This document shows, piece by piece, positions 48,419-59,159 of a stretch of DNA of 64,000 nt. The stretch spans positions 60,884,001-60,948,000 of the forward strand of contig CM060733.1 of the NCBI GenBank assembly GCA_030704615.1, read 5' to 3'. Each line of letters begins with the position of its first letter. Position 1 is the first letter of the stretch. The notes below the pieces were generated by a model. It worked only from the letters and a program-made list of their open reading frames with translations. It searched no databases and was not told the DNA's origin. A program made the translations under genes and the position numbers. The DNA is from Takakia lepidozioides (taxonomy: Eukaryota > Streptophyta > Takakiopsida > Takakiales > Takakiaceae).

Positions 48419-50648
48419 ACGTCGTTTAGGGTTGCTCCGATTGTTTACAAAATAGCAGAAGGCCAGGACAATCAACATCATGGAAGAGATGACCCCTATG
48501 AACATGGACCGCCCCCTAAGAAAATCAAAGGGTCAAGGCATGACTTAAATGGGGAAGTATATGAAGATCCTAGCATACTAGCAGAAGAGGGATGGGAGGA
48601 TTTTCCGGAAGAGTTCAGGTAGCCGAGCACGAGATGCAAAAAATTCGTGAAATGGTGTCACATCAATCGATTAGCCATATGCTTAATGACAGCATATGCA
48701 ATGTGTGTGCAAAATTTGGGAGTAAACAAAAGTCATTTGGACCCAGAACCATATTTTGTTCTCTCATTTGCACTCCAAAGTTGAGTTATCTTCAGACCTA
48801 GGCATGTGGTGCAAACCAGAAACAATTGCGCGGACTCTAGGTCTTTCGTGAACTTGCATTTCCAGCATAAGGCGACTGAGGTGCGTTGCACATTGTGGGG
48901 TGAACGACTCTTAAAGGGCCAAATCCCATACACCTTGGTAGCCATGTTGTACGTGGAGGTGATACTGTTGCGTCCAGTGAATTGACAAACTGTTAGTAGG
49001 AGGAACGCAACGATGCAATACCATTTTGTCGACATCCCGGACACGTTTGGAACACCCCCGACTATGATACTGGGCGTGCGCGAGGCACCGGTACCCCAGA
49101 CTATGATACTGGGCGTGCCCAAGGCATTGGTGCAACAAGTATCTAGAACGTTAGAGGATGAACTGGCGGAAACAAAACAGCGAGTCCGAACCTTGCAGGA
49201 CCTTGTGGAATGGCAAAGACTGCGCATAGTCGAGTTAGAGGATACATTGCAAAATACGCCTCGAAACAATGAAGGCACTGTCCACAATGACATTCGAACG
49301 AACGACGTGGACATGTCCGCGGAGTTTACAATGCCAGATCGCAGTATTAACCGCATCATTGTCGGAATTACGGACGTCCTTGACCTTGAGGCCGATAAAA
49401 CCATGGTTGAAGAACAACGAATTGCGGATGAGAGAAGTAGAAAAGGAAAAGATGCAGTACTGGAAACCGGGGAATGCGAGCATTGTCGGGGTAGATCGAG
49501 CATTGTCGGCCTTGCAACATGTCGCATGCATGTCAAACCGTAGCGTGGATAACATTTATGACAACATGCAAAAGTATAACAATCTCCGCAATGCATCAAG
49601 CATTTTCGCCGGGTACACCAACTGGGCAGATGTGGAGTCTATGTTTGATTGATGTGAGCATAGAATTTCGAGATCGAACAGAAGCATAAACTGGGAATTG
49701 GAGATAGAGGAGGAGTGGGACACCACGCCAAGGATGAGCAGTCATATCAACGCCGACAGGGAGGAGATACCACGAGGCGTTTTGTCGTCAGAGATATCAG
49801 ATGACACAGTTTGTTCGATGTGCAGGAATCTATACGGCCCAGAGGGATGTCATGTACTTGGATCATGTGGACATATGTTCCATCTCACATGTCTTATCCT
49901 GCAATCCTTGCGGACGAGAGTTTGCCCAGAATGTCGTACACCAATCCATGTCGTTTCTATGAGCTGGTGGGCTTGGAAGACAGGATGCCGATAGGTTTTG
50001 AATACAATCGGCACAATCTCCCATTGGATGGGCAACCACATACATTTCTGAATTATGTGCATTGGGGCAAAAACTTGTTGTGGGATGCAGACAGAGAAAT
50101 GCATGGCATACATGCCGAAAACCCAGCATACGTTAAATCACCCCAATATTTCTGGGTCACATCTGATGGGAGATAACGGTGCGTGCTGGAGGCATTCCTG
50201 ATTGGTGGGAGAGATGGCAGTTTTGGGAGGGCATTGGAGTCAGAGAAGGTCGAGGTTTATCCGGCTCCCACATGATCCATGGGTGCCGCACCAGAACGAA
50301 TTGTATAACCGAGAACCGATTGGGAGACATTTGTTGTTGTCCGAATTAGAAGTTGTTGTAATATGTCAATGTCAATTGAGGGCAACGTACGAGCAGACTC
50401 TTCTTTGGGACGACATAATGATTAGGGACATGGCCCGCGAGAGGCAATTGGAAAGTTTCAAGGGTACCATCAAGACAGTTGTAGAGGAATGGAGGCGACT
50501 ATGGACAGACCGTTTTCATCGTGTTTCGAGGGCTTTGTTGTCGGATGTGGACGGCCTCGTTGCCAATTTACGTGCAGCCCAAGCACGCGCCGTCGATCCA
50601 CCTCCACCATATCGTGAGATTCTGCAAGAAAGTCAACTTTCGCCGTAA
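48419..50648 (+). pseudogene. Element-encoded NLS / coiled-coil / RING-H2 gene, decayed
   Basis: Coding-like pieces run in one direction but in changing frames. (a) 48419-48622 encodes GPPPKKIKGSRHD, a basic nuclear-localisation-like motif, then an acidic segment ending GWEDFPEEFR before a TAG that may instead be a GT donor. (b) About 48815-48987 includes KATEVRCTLWGERLLKGQ. (c) 49013-49450 has two copies of TMILGV and a coiled coil (LEDELAETKQRVRTLQDLVE). (d) About 49430-49652 continues in another frame (SALQHVACMSNRSVDNIY). (e) 49698-49950 holds a RING-H2 finger: CSMC, then CGHMFHLTC, then CPEC. (f) About 49950-50176 follows in another frame (IGFEYNRHNLPLDGQPH). (g) 50202-50648 ends AVDPPPPYREILQESQLSP. 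Some frame changes may be introns, but several have no splice sites, so I call it a pseudogene. RING proteins are ubiquitin ligases; the role in the element is unknown. Confidence 0.5.
48655..48801. repeat. Satellite-spacer fragment inside the element gene
   Basis: ACAGCATATGCAATGTGTG followed by CATTTGGACCCAGAACCA matches the higher-order spacer near 45280-45345 and 46290-46360. It interrupts the coding-like region between the NLS segment and the next piece. Confidence 0.7.
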
Positions 50649-51200
50649 AATAAGCGGATGCTGACCAGAATTGATCACATGTCATTGGGCCCCTCATTGA
50701 CCACGAGATCACGGTCCCAGGCTCTCCGTATTGGCAGTGCAAATCAGACCACAGCATCACATCACTTGTCCCCGGACAGTGACGACGAGGATTCGAATGG
50801 GTAGCAACGTAGAACATAGACAATGTGGATTTTTGTTGTACCCTGAATTTCTGGAACACACAGATAGCACTCCGCCAATTTTGTATTTGCACCAATTTTG
50901 TTAATACACATGTGCGGCATCTGCAAATTTCAATTGCGTGAGCAGCGTAACGCGTTTTCTTCCGGTTTTGCACTCATGTGATGGGGAAGAAGTGGTTCAC
51001 CCTCAAATTTACAATGGTGTAATATTTGGTCATGACATGTATGTGGCCCATCTGCAATGAACTCCGAAAGATGGGCAACAAGGAAAATAGATGTTAACCA
51101 ATAAGTTACAATAAGTTACGAACGCTCGTCTTCCTGACAAATTTCGCCTAGTCTCGTATTTCATAATCATGTCGAAAATTCGATCTACGTATAAAGAACA
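50649..51200. repeat. Block downstream of element gene, duplicated at 44229
   Basis: This is the inner-copy counterpart of 44229-44510, starting at CCCCTCATTGACCACGAG near 50690. A 167-codon minus-strand frame (50470-50973) spans it and is partly conserved in the other copy. It then leads into satellite. Confidence 0.65.
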
Positions 51201-54200
51201 TACCCACAAAGTTAATGAAGCACAATATAATTTTGATTGATTTCATATTACTCTGGGATTTATCAGATGGTACATTGGACATACTGGCCAAGTCTCGAAG
51301 CGAACGAAAATCATTTGGATGGGTAACCATCCGTTGGGCCATTGGACGAATTTCGTTTCATCTCATATTACTCTGGGACCTCTTAGATGGTACCTTGAAC
51401 ACATTGGCAAAGTTTGAAAGCGAACCAAAATCATTTGGATGGGCAACCATCTGTTCACCCATCGAATAAGTTTCGATTGATCTCATATTAGTCTGGGACC
51501 TGTGAGAAGGTATACCGAACGTACTGGCAAAGTTTGCAAGCAAACAAAAATGATTTGGATGGGCAACCATCCGTTCAACCGTTGACTGAATTCCGTTTGA
51601 TGTGCTATTACTCTGGGACCTGTTGGACGGTGTTTCGCGTGCACATAATTTCATTCCGTTTTTGAACCATATGTCTAATGACGACATATGCAACGTGCGG
51701 GCCAAATTTCATAGCGAATAAAAAGTCATTAGGACCCAAAACCACAGTTTCTTCCCTAATTTGCACTCCAAACTTGATTTGACTTCTACTTCATGCACTT
51801 TTCATAGAGAATTCCATAATAGTGAGGAGAACACTTTTAAATTTTTCCATTTTTGTTTGGTCTAAAATTTTGCAAAGATGTAGCGGTAGTAGGGTTGAAG
51901 CCAGAGAACAAGATTGAGACAAAAATAAAATCGTTACGTAAAAGAAAACCCCAATCAAAGACAATGTAAACCTATTTATTTGCTTGAAATTCATTTAAAC
52001 TCAATTTAATTACAAATTGGTGGAATGGCGAGGGCGTGGTTGGGGAGACAAATGTTTGTTGCTTCTATTGGTTCTCCGCACATGTGTTGCACACATATTC
52101 AAGCACATGCGGGCAAAAGATGGGCATCAACCTCATCCATTCAATGGGTGCATTCGCCGTTCACCCATGACAAGGATTTTTTTTTTCCGCAATGAACAAA
52201 ATTGGATGACACGTGAACGCCTCATTGGCCCATTGAACGAATTTCGATTGATCTCATATTACTCTAGGACATGTCAGATGGTACATTGGACATACTGGCC
52301 AAGTCTCGAAGCGAACGAAAATCATTTGGATGGGCAACCATCTGTTGGCCCATTGGACGAATTTCATTTCATCTCATATTACTCTGAGACCTCTTACATG
52401 GTACATTGAGCACACTGGCAAAGTCTGAATGTGAACCAAAATTGTTCGGATGGGCAACCATCCGTTCATCCATCGAATGAATTTCAATTGATCTCATATT
52501 AGTCCGGACCTGTGAGAGGGTGTACCGAACGTACTGGCAAAATTTGCAAACAAACAAAAATGGTTTGGATGGGCAACCATCCGTTCAACTGTTGGATGAA
52601 TTCCGTTTGATGTGTTATTACTCTGGGACCTGTTGGACGGTGTTTCGCGTGCACATGATTTTTTTTTCATTCCGTTTTTGAACCATATGTCTAATGACGA
52701 CGTATGCAACGTGCGTGCCAAATTTCATAGCAAACAAAAGTCATTATGATCCAAAACCATAGTTTCTTCCATAATTTGCACTCCAAACTTGATTTGTCTT
52801 TTACTATATGCACTGTTCATAGAGAGTTCTCCAATAGTAAGCGAAGAGAACATTTTTTTTAAAAATCATTTTTAATTGGTCCAAAGTTTTGCAGGGATGT
52901 AGCGGTGGGAAGGTTGAAGCCAAAGAACAAGATTGAGACAAAAATAAAATCGTTACGTAGCAGAAAACCGCAATCAAAGACAGTGTAAACCTATTTATTT
53001 GCTTGAAATTCATTTAAACTCAATTTTGTTGCAAATTGGCGGAAGGGCGAGGGCGTGGTTGGGGAGACAAATGTTTGTTGCTTCTCTTGTTTCTCCGCAC
53101 ATGTGTTGCACACATATTCAAGCACATGCGGGCAAAAGATGAGCCTCAACCTCATCCGTTCAATGGGTGCATTACCCGTTCACCCGTGACAAGATTTCTT
53201 TATCGCAATGAACAAAATTAGATGACACGTGAACGCCTCATTGGACGAATTCCGTTTCATCTCATATTACTCTGGGACCTCTTATATGGTACATTGAACA
53301 CACTGGCAAAGTCTCAAAACGAACCAAAATCATTTGAATGGGCAACCATCTGTTCAGCCATCGAATGAATTTTGTTTCATCTCATATTAGTCTAGGACCT
53401 GATACATGATATGTTGAACATAATGGCAAAGTTTGAAAGCAAACGAAAATCATTTGGATGGTCAACCATTCGACCGCCATTCTTTTTCGCAATGAGCAAA
53501 ACTTCATGATAGGTGAACGCGCCGTTGGCCCATTGAACGAATTTCGTTTTATTTTATATTACTCAGGGACCTGTGCGACAGTATATTGAAGACGCTGCGG
53601 AAGTTTCGAAGCGAATGAAAATCATTTAGATGGGCATCCATCCGTTGGCCCATCAAACAAATTTTGTTTCATCTCATATTACACTGGGACCCGTCTTATG
53701 ATATGTTGAACATATTGGCAAAGTTTGAAAGCAAACCAAACTCATCTGGATGGGCAACCAACTGTTGGGCCATTGAACGAATTTCGATTGATGTCATACT
53801 CGTACGGACCTGTGAGACGACGTACCGAACATACTGGCAAAGTTTGAAAGTAAACAAAAATCATTCAGATGGCCAACCATCCGTTGTCCAATCGAATAAA
53901 TTTCGTTTCATCTCGTATGACTCCCGGACTTGTTGGGCTGCGTTTCGTCTGCTCATGATTTGTTTTTGGCTCCATTCTTGAACCACTGGCTTGAAGACAA
54001 CATATGCAATGTGCATGCAAACTTTGGGAGCAATCAAAAGTCATTTGGATACTAAACCACAATTTTGCGCCTCATATGGACTCCAAAGTGGATTTGTCTT
54101 CAACTTCATGCACTCAAACAAAAATGAAAAAAAAAAAAAAAAAAAAAAACGTTGTGTTCGCTCACTGTTGCAGAACTTTCTATCTCCATGACAGGTGAAT

Positions 54201-55485
54201 GCGCCGTTGGCCCATTGAACGAATTTCATTTCATCTCATATTACTCAGGGATCTGTAAGACGGTATACTGAAGACGATGCGGAAGTGTCAAAGTGAACGA
54301 AAATCATTTGGATAGGAATCCATCCATTGGCCCATTAAACGAATTTCGTTTCATCTCATATTACACTGGGACCCATGTTATGGTATGTTGAACATACTGG
54401 CAAAGTTTAAAAGAAAACTCAACTCTTCTAGATGGGCAACCGTTCGTTGGGCCATTAAACGAATTTTGATTGATGTCGTACTCGTCCGGGACGTGCGAGA
54501 TGGGGTACCAGACATACAACAAAGTTTAAAAGCCAACAAAAATCATTTGCATAGGCAACCATCCGTTGCCCCATCGAATGGATTTCCTTTCATCTCGTAT
54601 GACTGCGGGACCTGTTTGACTGCGTTTCGCCTGCTCATGATTTTTGTTTTGCTCCATTCTTGAACCACTGATGTAGGGACACCATATTCAATATGCGCGC
54701 AAAAATTGGGAACGATCAAAAGTCATTTGGACCCAAAACCACGATTTTTCACAACCCATTTGCACTCCGAAGTGGATTTGTCCTTAACTTCTATCACTCT
54801 TCATAGAAAGTTCTAGAATAGTAAGCAAAGTGATATATATATATATATATAATCCATTTTTGTTTGGTCCAAATTTTTGCAAGGATGCACAGGTGTGAGG
54901 GTTGAATACATAGAACAAAATTGACTCAGAAATAATATCATTGCGTGGCAGAAACCCGCAATCACAGACATTCTAAGTCTAATTATTGAATTAAAATTCA
55001 AGAAAATCGAGTTAATTCAAAATTGTTCGAAGGGGACTGCGTCGTTGGGAGGGCAAATGGTTTGTTTTTCTCTTGAATCTCAGCGCATGTGTTGCACACA
55101 TATTCAAGCACATGCAGGCTAAAGTTGAGCGTGAACCACATCCGTTCATCGATGCAATAGGCGTTCATGCATGAGAGGAGTTCCAGTGAGCAAAATTGGA
55201 TGACATGTAAACGCGCCGTTGGCCCATTGAACAAAATTTGTTTCATCTCATATTACTCAGGAACGTATGAGACGGTGTTCTGAAGACGCTGCAGAAGTTT
55301 CAAAACGAACGAAAATCATTTGGATGGGCATCCATCCGTTGGCCCATCAATCGAATTTCGTTTAATCTCATATTACACTGGGACCCGTCTTATGGTATGT
55401 GTAACATACTGGCCTGAAGTTTGAATGCAAATAAAACTCATCTGGATGGGCAACCGTCCGTTGGGCCATTGAATGAATTTCGATT
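51201..55485. repeat. 120-bp satellite higher-order array inside inner element
   Basis: Blocks of three to five 120-bp units lie at about 51225-51615, 52225-52630, 53235-53930, 54200-54610 and 55215-55485. Most are followed by the roughly 500-600 bp conserved spacer. The 51.2-52.2 and 52.2-53.2 kb repeats are close copies with a higher-order period near 1.02 kb. They share the ACATGTGTTGCACACATATT marker at 52078 and 53097, and near-identical text such as GTTTATTTGCTTG-type stretches. Poly-A near 54125-54149 and an (AT)n run near 54832-54851 interrupt the spacers. No gene is present. Confidence 0.88.
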
Positions 55486-56017
55486 TGTCGCGGCCATTTG
55501 CCTTGAGGGCGGGGGGTCGGAACACAAGAGAGGCTGCCCCTGTGGTGGGGGTAGTGGCAACGTTAGGGGCTCATCACGGTCCATTGGGGCCGTGATACTA
55601 GGTGGGCCAAGACTCACCACGACTCATCACAAGGAATCGAGGGTCTTGGTGATGGTTCACCATAAAAAAGACTTGGTTGTTTGCGAAACCCCCCTCGACA
55701 CCTACAGAAGTATATATAGGGAATAGTAACCCCGAGAACAGTGCAAGCCCGTTGAGTGACCAAAAACTAGTGAGTAGGCAAGTGAGCCGAAAAACGACCA
55801 AGGTGTGGGGAGCTATTCCGGATTGCCATCAACTGAAGGGAAATTCCATTGGGCCCGATAGTTTGAGGGTCCTGTGTGGGAACAAGGGGGACCGTTATGC
55901 CTCGGTGAGAAGCTGAAGCTCCGAGTTGGTCCGGCGGCCAGGTTGGGAGTTAGGCACGCGCATCAAAGCGAGTAACTATGACTTGAAGGGGAGTTTACAA
56001 AAGTGAGGTACGCAACA
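55486..56017 (+). repeat. Long terminal repeat of truncated retrotransposon
   Basis: The segment starts TGTCGCGGCC directly after a satellite unit, and ends AACA just before a primer-binding site. It contains TATATATAGG near 55711, a plausible LTR promoter. Only the 5' LTR was found. Confidence 0.5.
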
Positions 56018-56018
56018 C

Positions 56019-56034
56019 TTGATATCAGAGCCTA
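56019..56034 (+). other. Retrotransposon primer-binding site (initiator Met tRNA type)
   Basis: TTGATATCAGAGCC closely matches TGGTATCAGAGCC, the usual plant primer-binding site complementary to the 3' end of initiator methionine tRNA. Its position, one base after the proposed LTR end, supports the LTR boundary. Confidence 0.6.
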
Positions 56035-56072
56035 GAGTTCAGTATGCGATCGCCCTTAGGATTGGCCTCACC

Positions 56073-56880
56073 ATGGGGCTGAGCAAGACCAAGCGAAAGC
56101 ACAACGGTTCGAAAGCCGATGATCCTAGTGAGCTTGGTGGGGCCAACGCGATGCCGGAGCGGCAAACGAAAGAGGCTATTTATGCTTCTGAAAGCGAGGC
56201 CGCTCAAGAGCAATAAACATTTGGGGAGTCGGAGCCTGAGGACTCTCCGAGAGACCCGCCAGTCCAACAGATGCCGCTAATGCCACCAACTTTCCGGGAA
56301 GGGCCGTACGGAGGTGAACCACAAGAAGGTCCGACAGGAACGTGATTGATTCCGGTCGGAAAAGAAGTGAGATAAGACACTTCATTGTGTTTTCTGTTCC
56401 TTTTGCTAGAGAACCAAAATATTTTCAAGCTCGGATTTAATGTGACGAACGGAGACCGCATTACGAAGCACCGCATTACGAAGCAGGAGACACTACAAAA
56501 ATAGCCTCATAAGGGAGGGTGCTACAATGAACGAGCGGGATGGTTCAACATTCGGAAATTCGACATGGCAACAATGACAATTGGAGATTGAAGGGAGGGC
56601 CTTTGCACGCCAGGGCGGCACCCGGTGCTCCGAAAAGAAAAATAGGTGCGACAGCACATGGCGGTCAGAAGACGACATTTGATGGGGCGTGTTTTAATTG
56701 CAGGGACAATAGGCACATGGCCTAAAAGTGCCCGAAACCCTGACAGTTGAACATGACAACGGCGACCACAAAGCTTTCCGAATACTCCATCAACCGCTTG
56801 GTGGAGGCAGTGGTCGCCAAGTCTTTGCAAGGTAGGCGACTACACGTGTGACCTGTTCTAGGAGGCTGGAGCATCACGTA
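56073..56880 (+). pseudogene. Retrotransposon gag remnant with zinc knuckle
   Basis: After the primer-binding site an ATG at 56073 opens a short basic and acidic frame (MGLSKTKRKHNGSKADDP) with stops near 56214. Further on, 56540-56760 encodes CFNCRDNRHMA, a stop, then KCPKP. This is a CCHC zinc knuckle broken by TAA, as found at the end of Ty3/gypsy or copia gag. No protease, reverse transcriptase, integrase or 3' LTR follows, so the copy is strongly truncated. Confidence 0.6.
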
Positions 56881-56939
56881 GCAGAAGTCGCTTCATGTTC
56901 ATAAGTAGCAAAAATTTCCGAACTAACGTGTCGCGGTTT

Positions 56940-58510
56940 TACAGGCGGTCGTTTCAATTAAAAAAAAACAAAAAAGAGCGATCGCCATTGGGCGGTCGCA
57001 TCATCTTTTATAAATACCAAAAAGAGCGACCACCATATGGTGGTCATTTCATTTAAAACAAAAACCTAAAAGAGCAACCGTCGTATTTACGAAAACGAAA
57101 AAGAACAACTGCCATAGGGCGGTCACTTCACTTTTTAGAAAAAATTAACAGAGGGACCGCCGTATTGGCGATCGCTTCATTTTTTTTAAAAACGAAAAAG
57201 AAAGACCGCTATAGGCGGTCGCTACATTTAATTTTTTATATATAAAAAAAAATAAAAAAAAATGTTAACGAGCGACCGCCGGATTGGCGGTCGCTTCAGT
57301 TTATTAAAAACCGAAGAAGAGTGACCGCCGTATGGCGGTCGCTTCAGATTTTCTATTTTAAAAAATAAATAAAAATAAAATTATTTACTTTATTTTTTTA
57401 AAAAACTAAATAAAAACTAAATAAAAATCTTAAAGGAGCGACCGCCGTAATGACGGTCGCTTCAATTTCTTAAAAAGCGAAAAAGAGCGACTGCCATAAG
57501 CCGGTCGCTTCATTTTTTTCTTTATAAAAACTTCATTTTTAAAAAAATCAAAAATTTATTTTTTATAAAAAAAACTTATAGGAGCGACCGCCGTATTTGC
57601 TGTCGCTTCAGTTTTTTAAGAAGCGAAAAAGAGCGACCACCATCGGGCGGTTGCTTCCATTTTCTAAGGAAAAACAAATTAAAATTAAAATTTAAAATTT
57701 AAAATTTAAAAAAAATTTAAAGGAGCGACCGCCGTATCGGCGGTCGTTTTATTTCTTTTATACAAATTTTATTTTTAAATATACGTATTTATTTATTTTT
57801 AATAAAAACAATATGAAAAAAAACTTAAAGGAGCGACCGCCATATTGGCGGTCGCTTCAGTTTATTAAAAAGCAAAAAAGAGTGACCCCCATATGGCGGT
57901 CGCTTCATTTTTACAATAAATAAACGAAAAAATAAATAAAAATTGGCGGTTGCTTCATTATTTAAAAAAAACGAAAAAGAGCGACCGCCGTATTGGCAGT
58001 TGCTTCATTTTTATTCCGAAAAGAAAAAAAAGAAAAAAAAAAACGACCGCCGTTGTTGCAATCTCTTCATTTAATTAAAAAAAAAAAAAGAGCCACCGCC
58101 GCTAAATTACAGCTGCTAAATTTAAAACAACAAAACGAGGGTCCGTCATTTGGCAGTCGCTGCATTTTGAAAAAATATATTAAAGAAGCGCTTGCCAAAC
58201 GGCGGTCGCTTAATTTTAGAATCAAAATAAAAATATGCGACGGCCAGTGAATGGCGATTGCTGAATTTTTTTAAATATTTTTTAAACTGCGAGCGACCAC
58301 CAATTTGGGCGGTCGCTTAATTTTTTTAAATAATAATTTCAAACGACCGCCAATATAGGCTGTTGCTTAATTTAAAATATGCCAACGACCGCCAATATGG
58401 GCGGTCACTTCATTTAAAACTTCATAAATTACCTGCAACCGCCAATATAGGCGGTCGCTAAATTTAACAAAATATTATATTATAAACGACAGCGAATATG
58501 GGCGGACATA
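56940..58510. repeat. Right hairpin array of inner element
   Basis: Roughly 18-20 short inverted repeats use the same arms as the left array (GCGACCGCC/GGCGGTCGC), typically followed by TTCATTT. Well-formed members are near 57273-57296, 57438-57463, 57722-57749, 57831-57857 and 58283-58320. Spacers are A/T-rich homopolymer-like runs. Some hairpins have diverged on one arm, giving mixtures such as GTGACCCCC with GGCGGTCGC. Confidence 0.9.
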
Positions 58511-58544
58511 TTTATTTAAATGAATTAATAAATTTTAATAATTG

Positions 58545-58710
58545 GCCACGTTTGTTTTACACCGTGGCTGCGATGTCATTACAAAGTGTAGAAATAAATC
58601 GTAAAAGTCAAATATATAAAAAAATTACATGGGTAAACGTCCGGATTTGACGTGACGTGACACACGTCCGACGCGTCCGGGCCTCGTCACGGCAGGAATG
58701 ATAACTAGGG
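58545..58710. repeat. Right terminus of inner element
   Basis: It contains TTTTACACCGTGG, CATGGGTAAACGTCCGGA, GACGTGACGTGAC and the tip TGATAACTAGGG. About 165 bp align well with 60065-60235, showing two right ends of one family. Confidence 0.75.
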
Positions 58711-58890
58711 TATGTTGAATGTACTGGCAAAGTTTGAATGCAAACAAGAATCATTTGGATGGTCAATTGTTCGATCGCCCATTGAATGAATCTCGTTTGA
58801 TCTCATATTTGTCCGAGTCCTTTCGGATGGTATGTGCAGTACACTGACAAACTTTGAAATCAAACAAAGGTCATTTGGATGGTCAATTGT
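58711..58890. repeat. Satellite resuming after the inner element
   Basis: It starts with the duplicated TATGTTG and continues GTACTGGCAAAGTTTG and CATTTGGATGG, in phase with the unit broken at 47239. One and a half 120-bp units follow. Confidence 0.8.
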
Positions 58891-59159
58891 TTGTCCAGCC
58901 CTAAAACGCTTAAAGAACGGACGGCCCAAGGCGCAGCACGTGGCGAGATCTCCCAGGGCTGCCACGCCAACAGGAGCCGGCCGTTGGATGGCGGGTGCCA
59001 CGGGATCCAGTTCCCAGGCGCCAAGGGGTGGTTCCCTTGGTACTTTATGGTCACACTCCGTCAAGGAACGCGCGCTTTCTGGTTTTTTTTTGTTTTTTCC
59101 CTTGTTTTCTTACAAGGGCCCACAAAGTTCGACTGCTTTATGGCTTTATTTTGCCTAAA
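58891..59159. other. GC-rich segment before third array
   Basis: This GC-rich stretch contrasts with its AT-rich surroundings and then passes into a poly-T region. Frames exist on both strands but none is recognisable. Confidence 0.4.

Larger units (their letters stand above)
47240..58710. mobile_element. Inner hairpin-array DNA element, 11.5 kb, with TIRs and TSD
   Basis: The left end begins CCCGGTTATCA; the complement of the right end begins CCCTAGTTATCA. Both continue into sequence rich in GTCACGTCACGTCA. The 7-bp sequence TATGTTG directly flanks both sides (47233-47239 and 58711-58717). Removing the element with one TATGTTG restores an uninterrupted 120-bp satellite unit, which is strong evidence for insertion. 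In order inside are a hairpin array, decayed coding region (48.4-50.65 kb), satellite with higher-order blocks, an LTR retrotransposon fragment and a second hairpin array. I see no recognisable transposase, so it is either non-autonomous or uses an unrecognised enzyme. The superfamily is not assigned: a 7-bp duplication is unusual among the common plant classes. Confidence 0.65.

Noticed and set aside
48733-49599. 288-codon minus-strand open frame
   Set aside because: It mirrors the plus-strand coiled-coil coding segments, is rich in Ser/Cys/Arg without motifs, and runs across the satellite fragment. I treat it as a shadow.
53235-54663. Short plus-strand frames of 60-105 codons in satellite
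   Set aside because: They recur because the 120-bp unit is a multiple of three and stays open by chance; the peptides only reflect the repeat.
55438-55801. Small frames in the LTR segment
   Set aside because: They lie in an LTR-like region with regulatory features and lack any motif.
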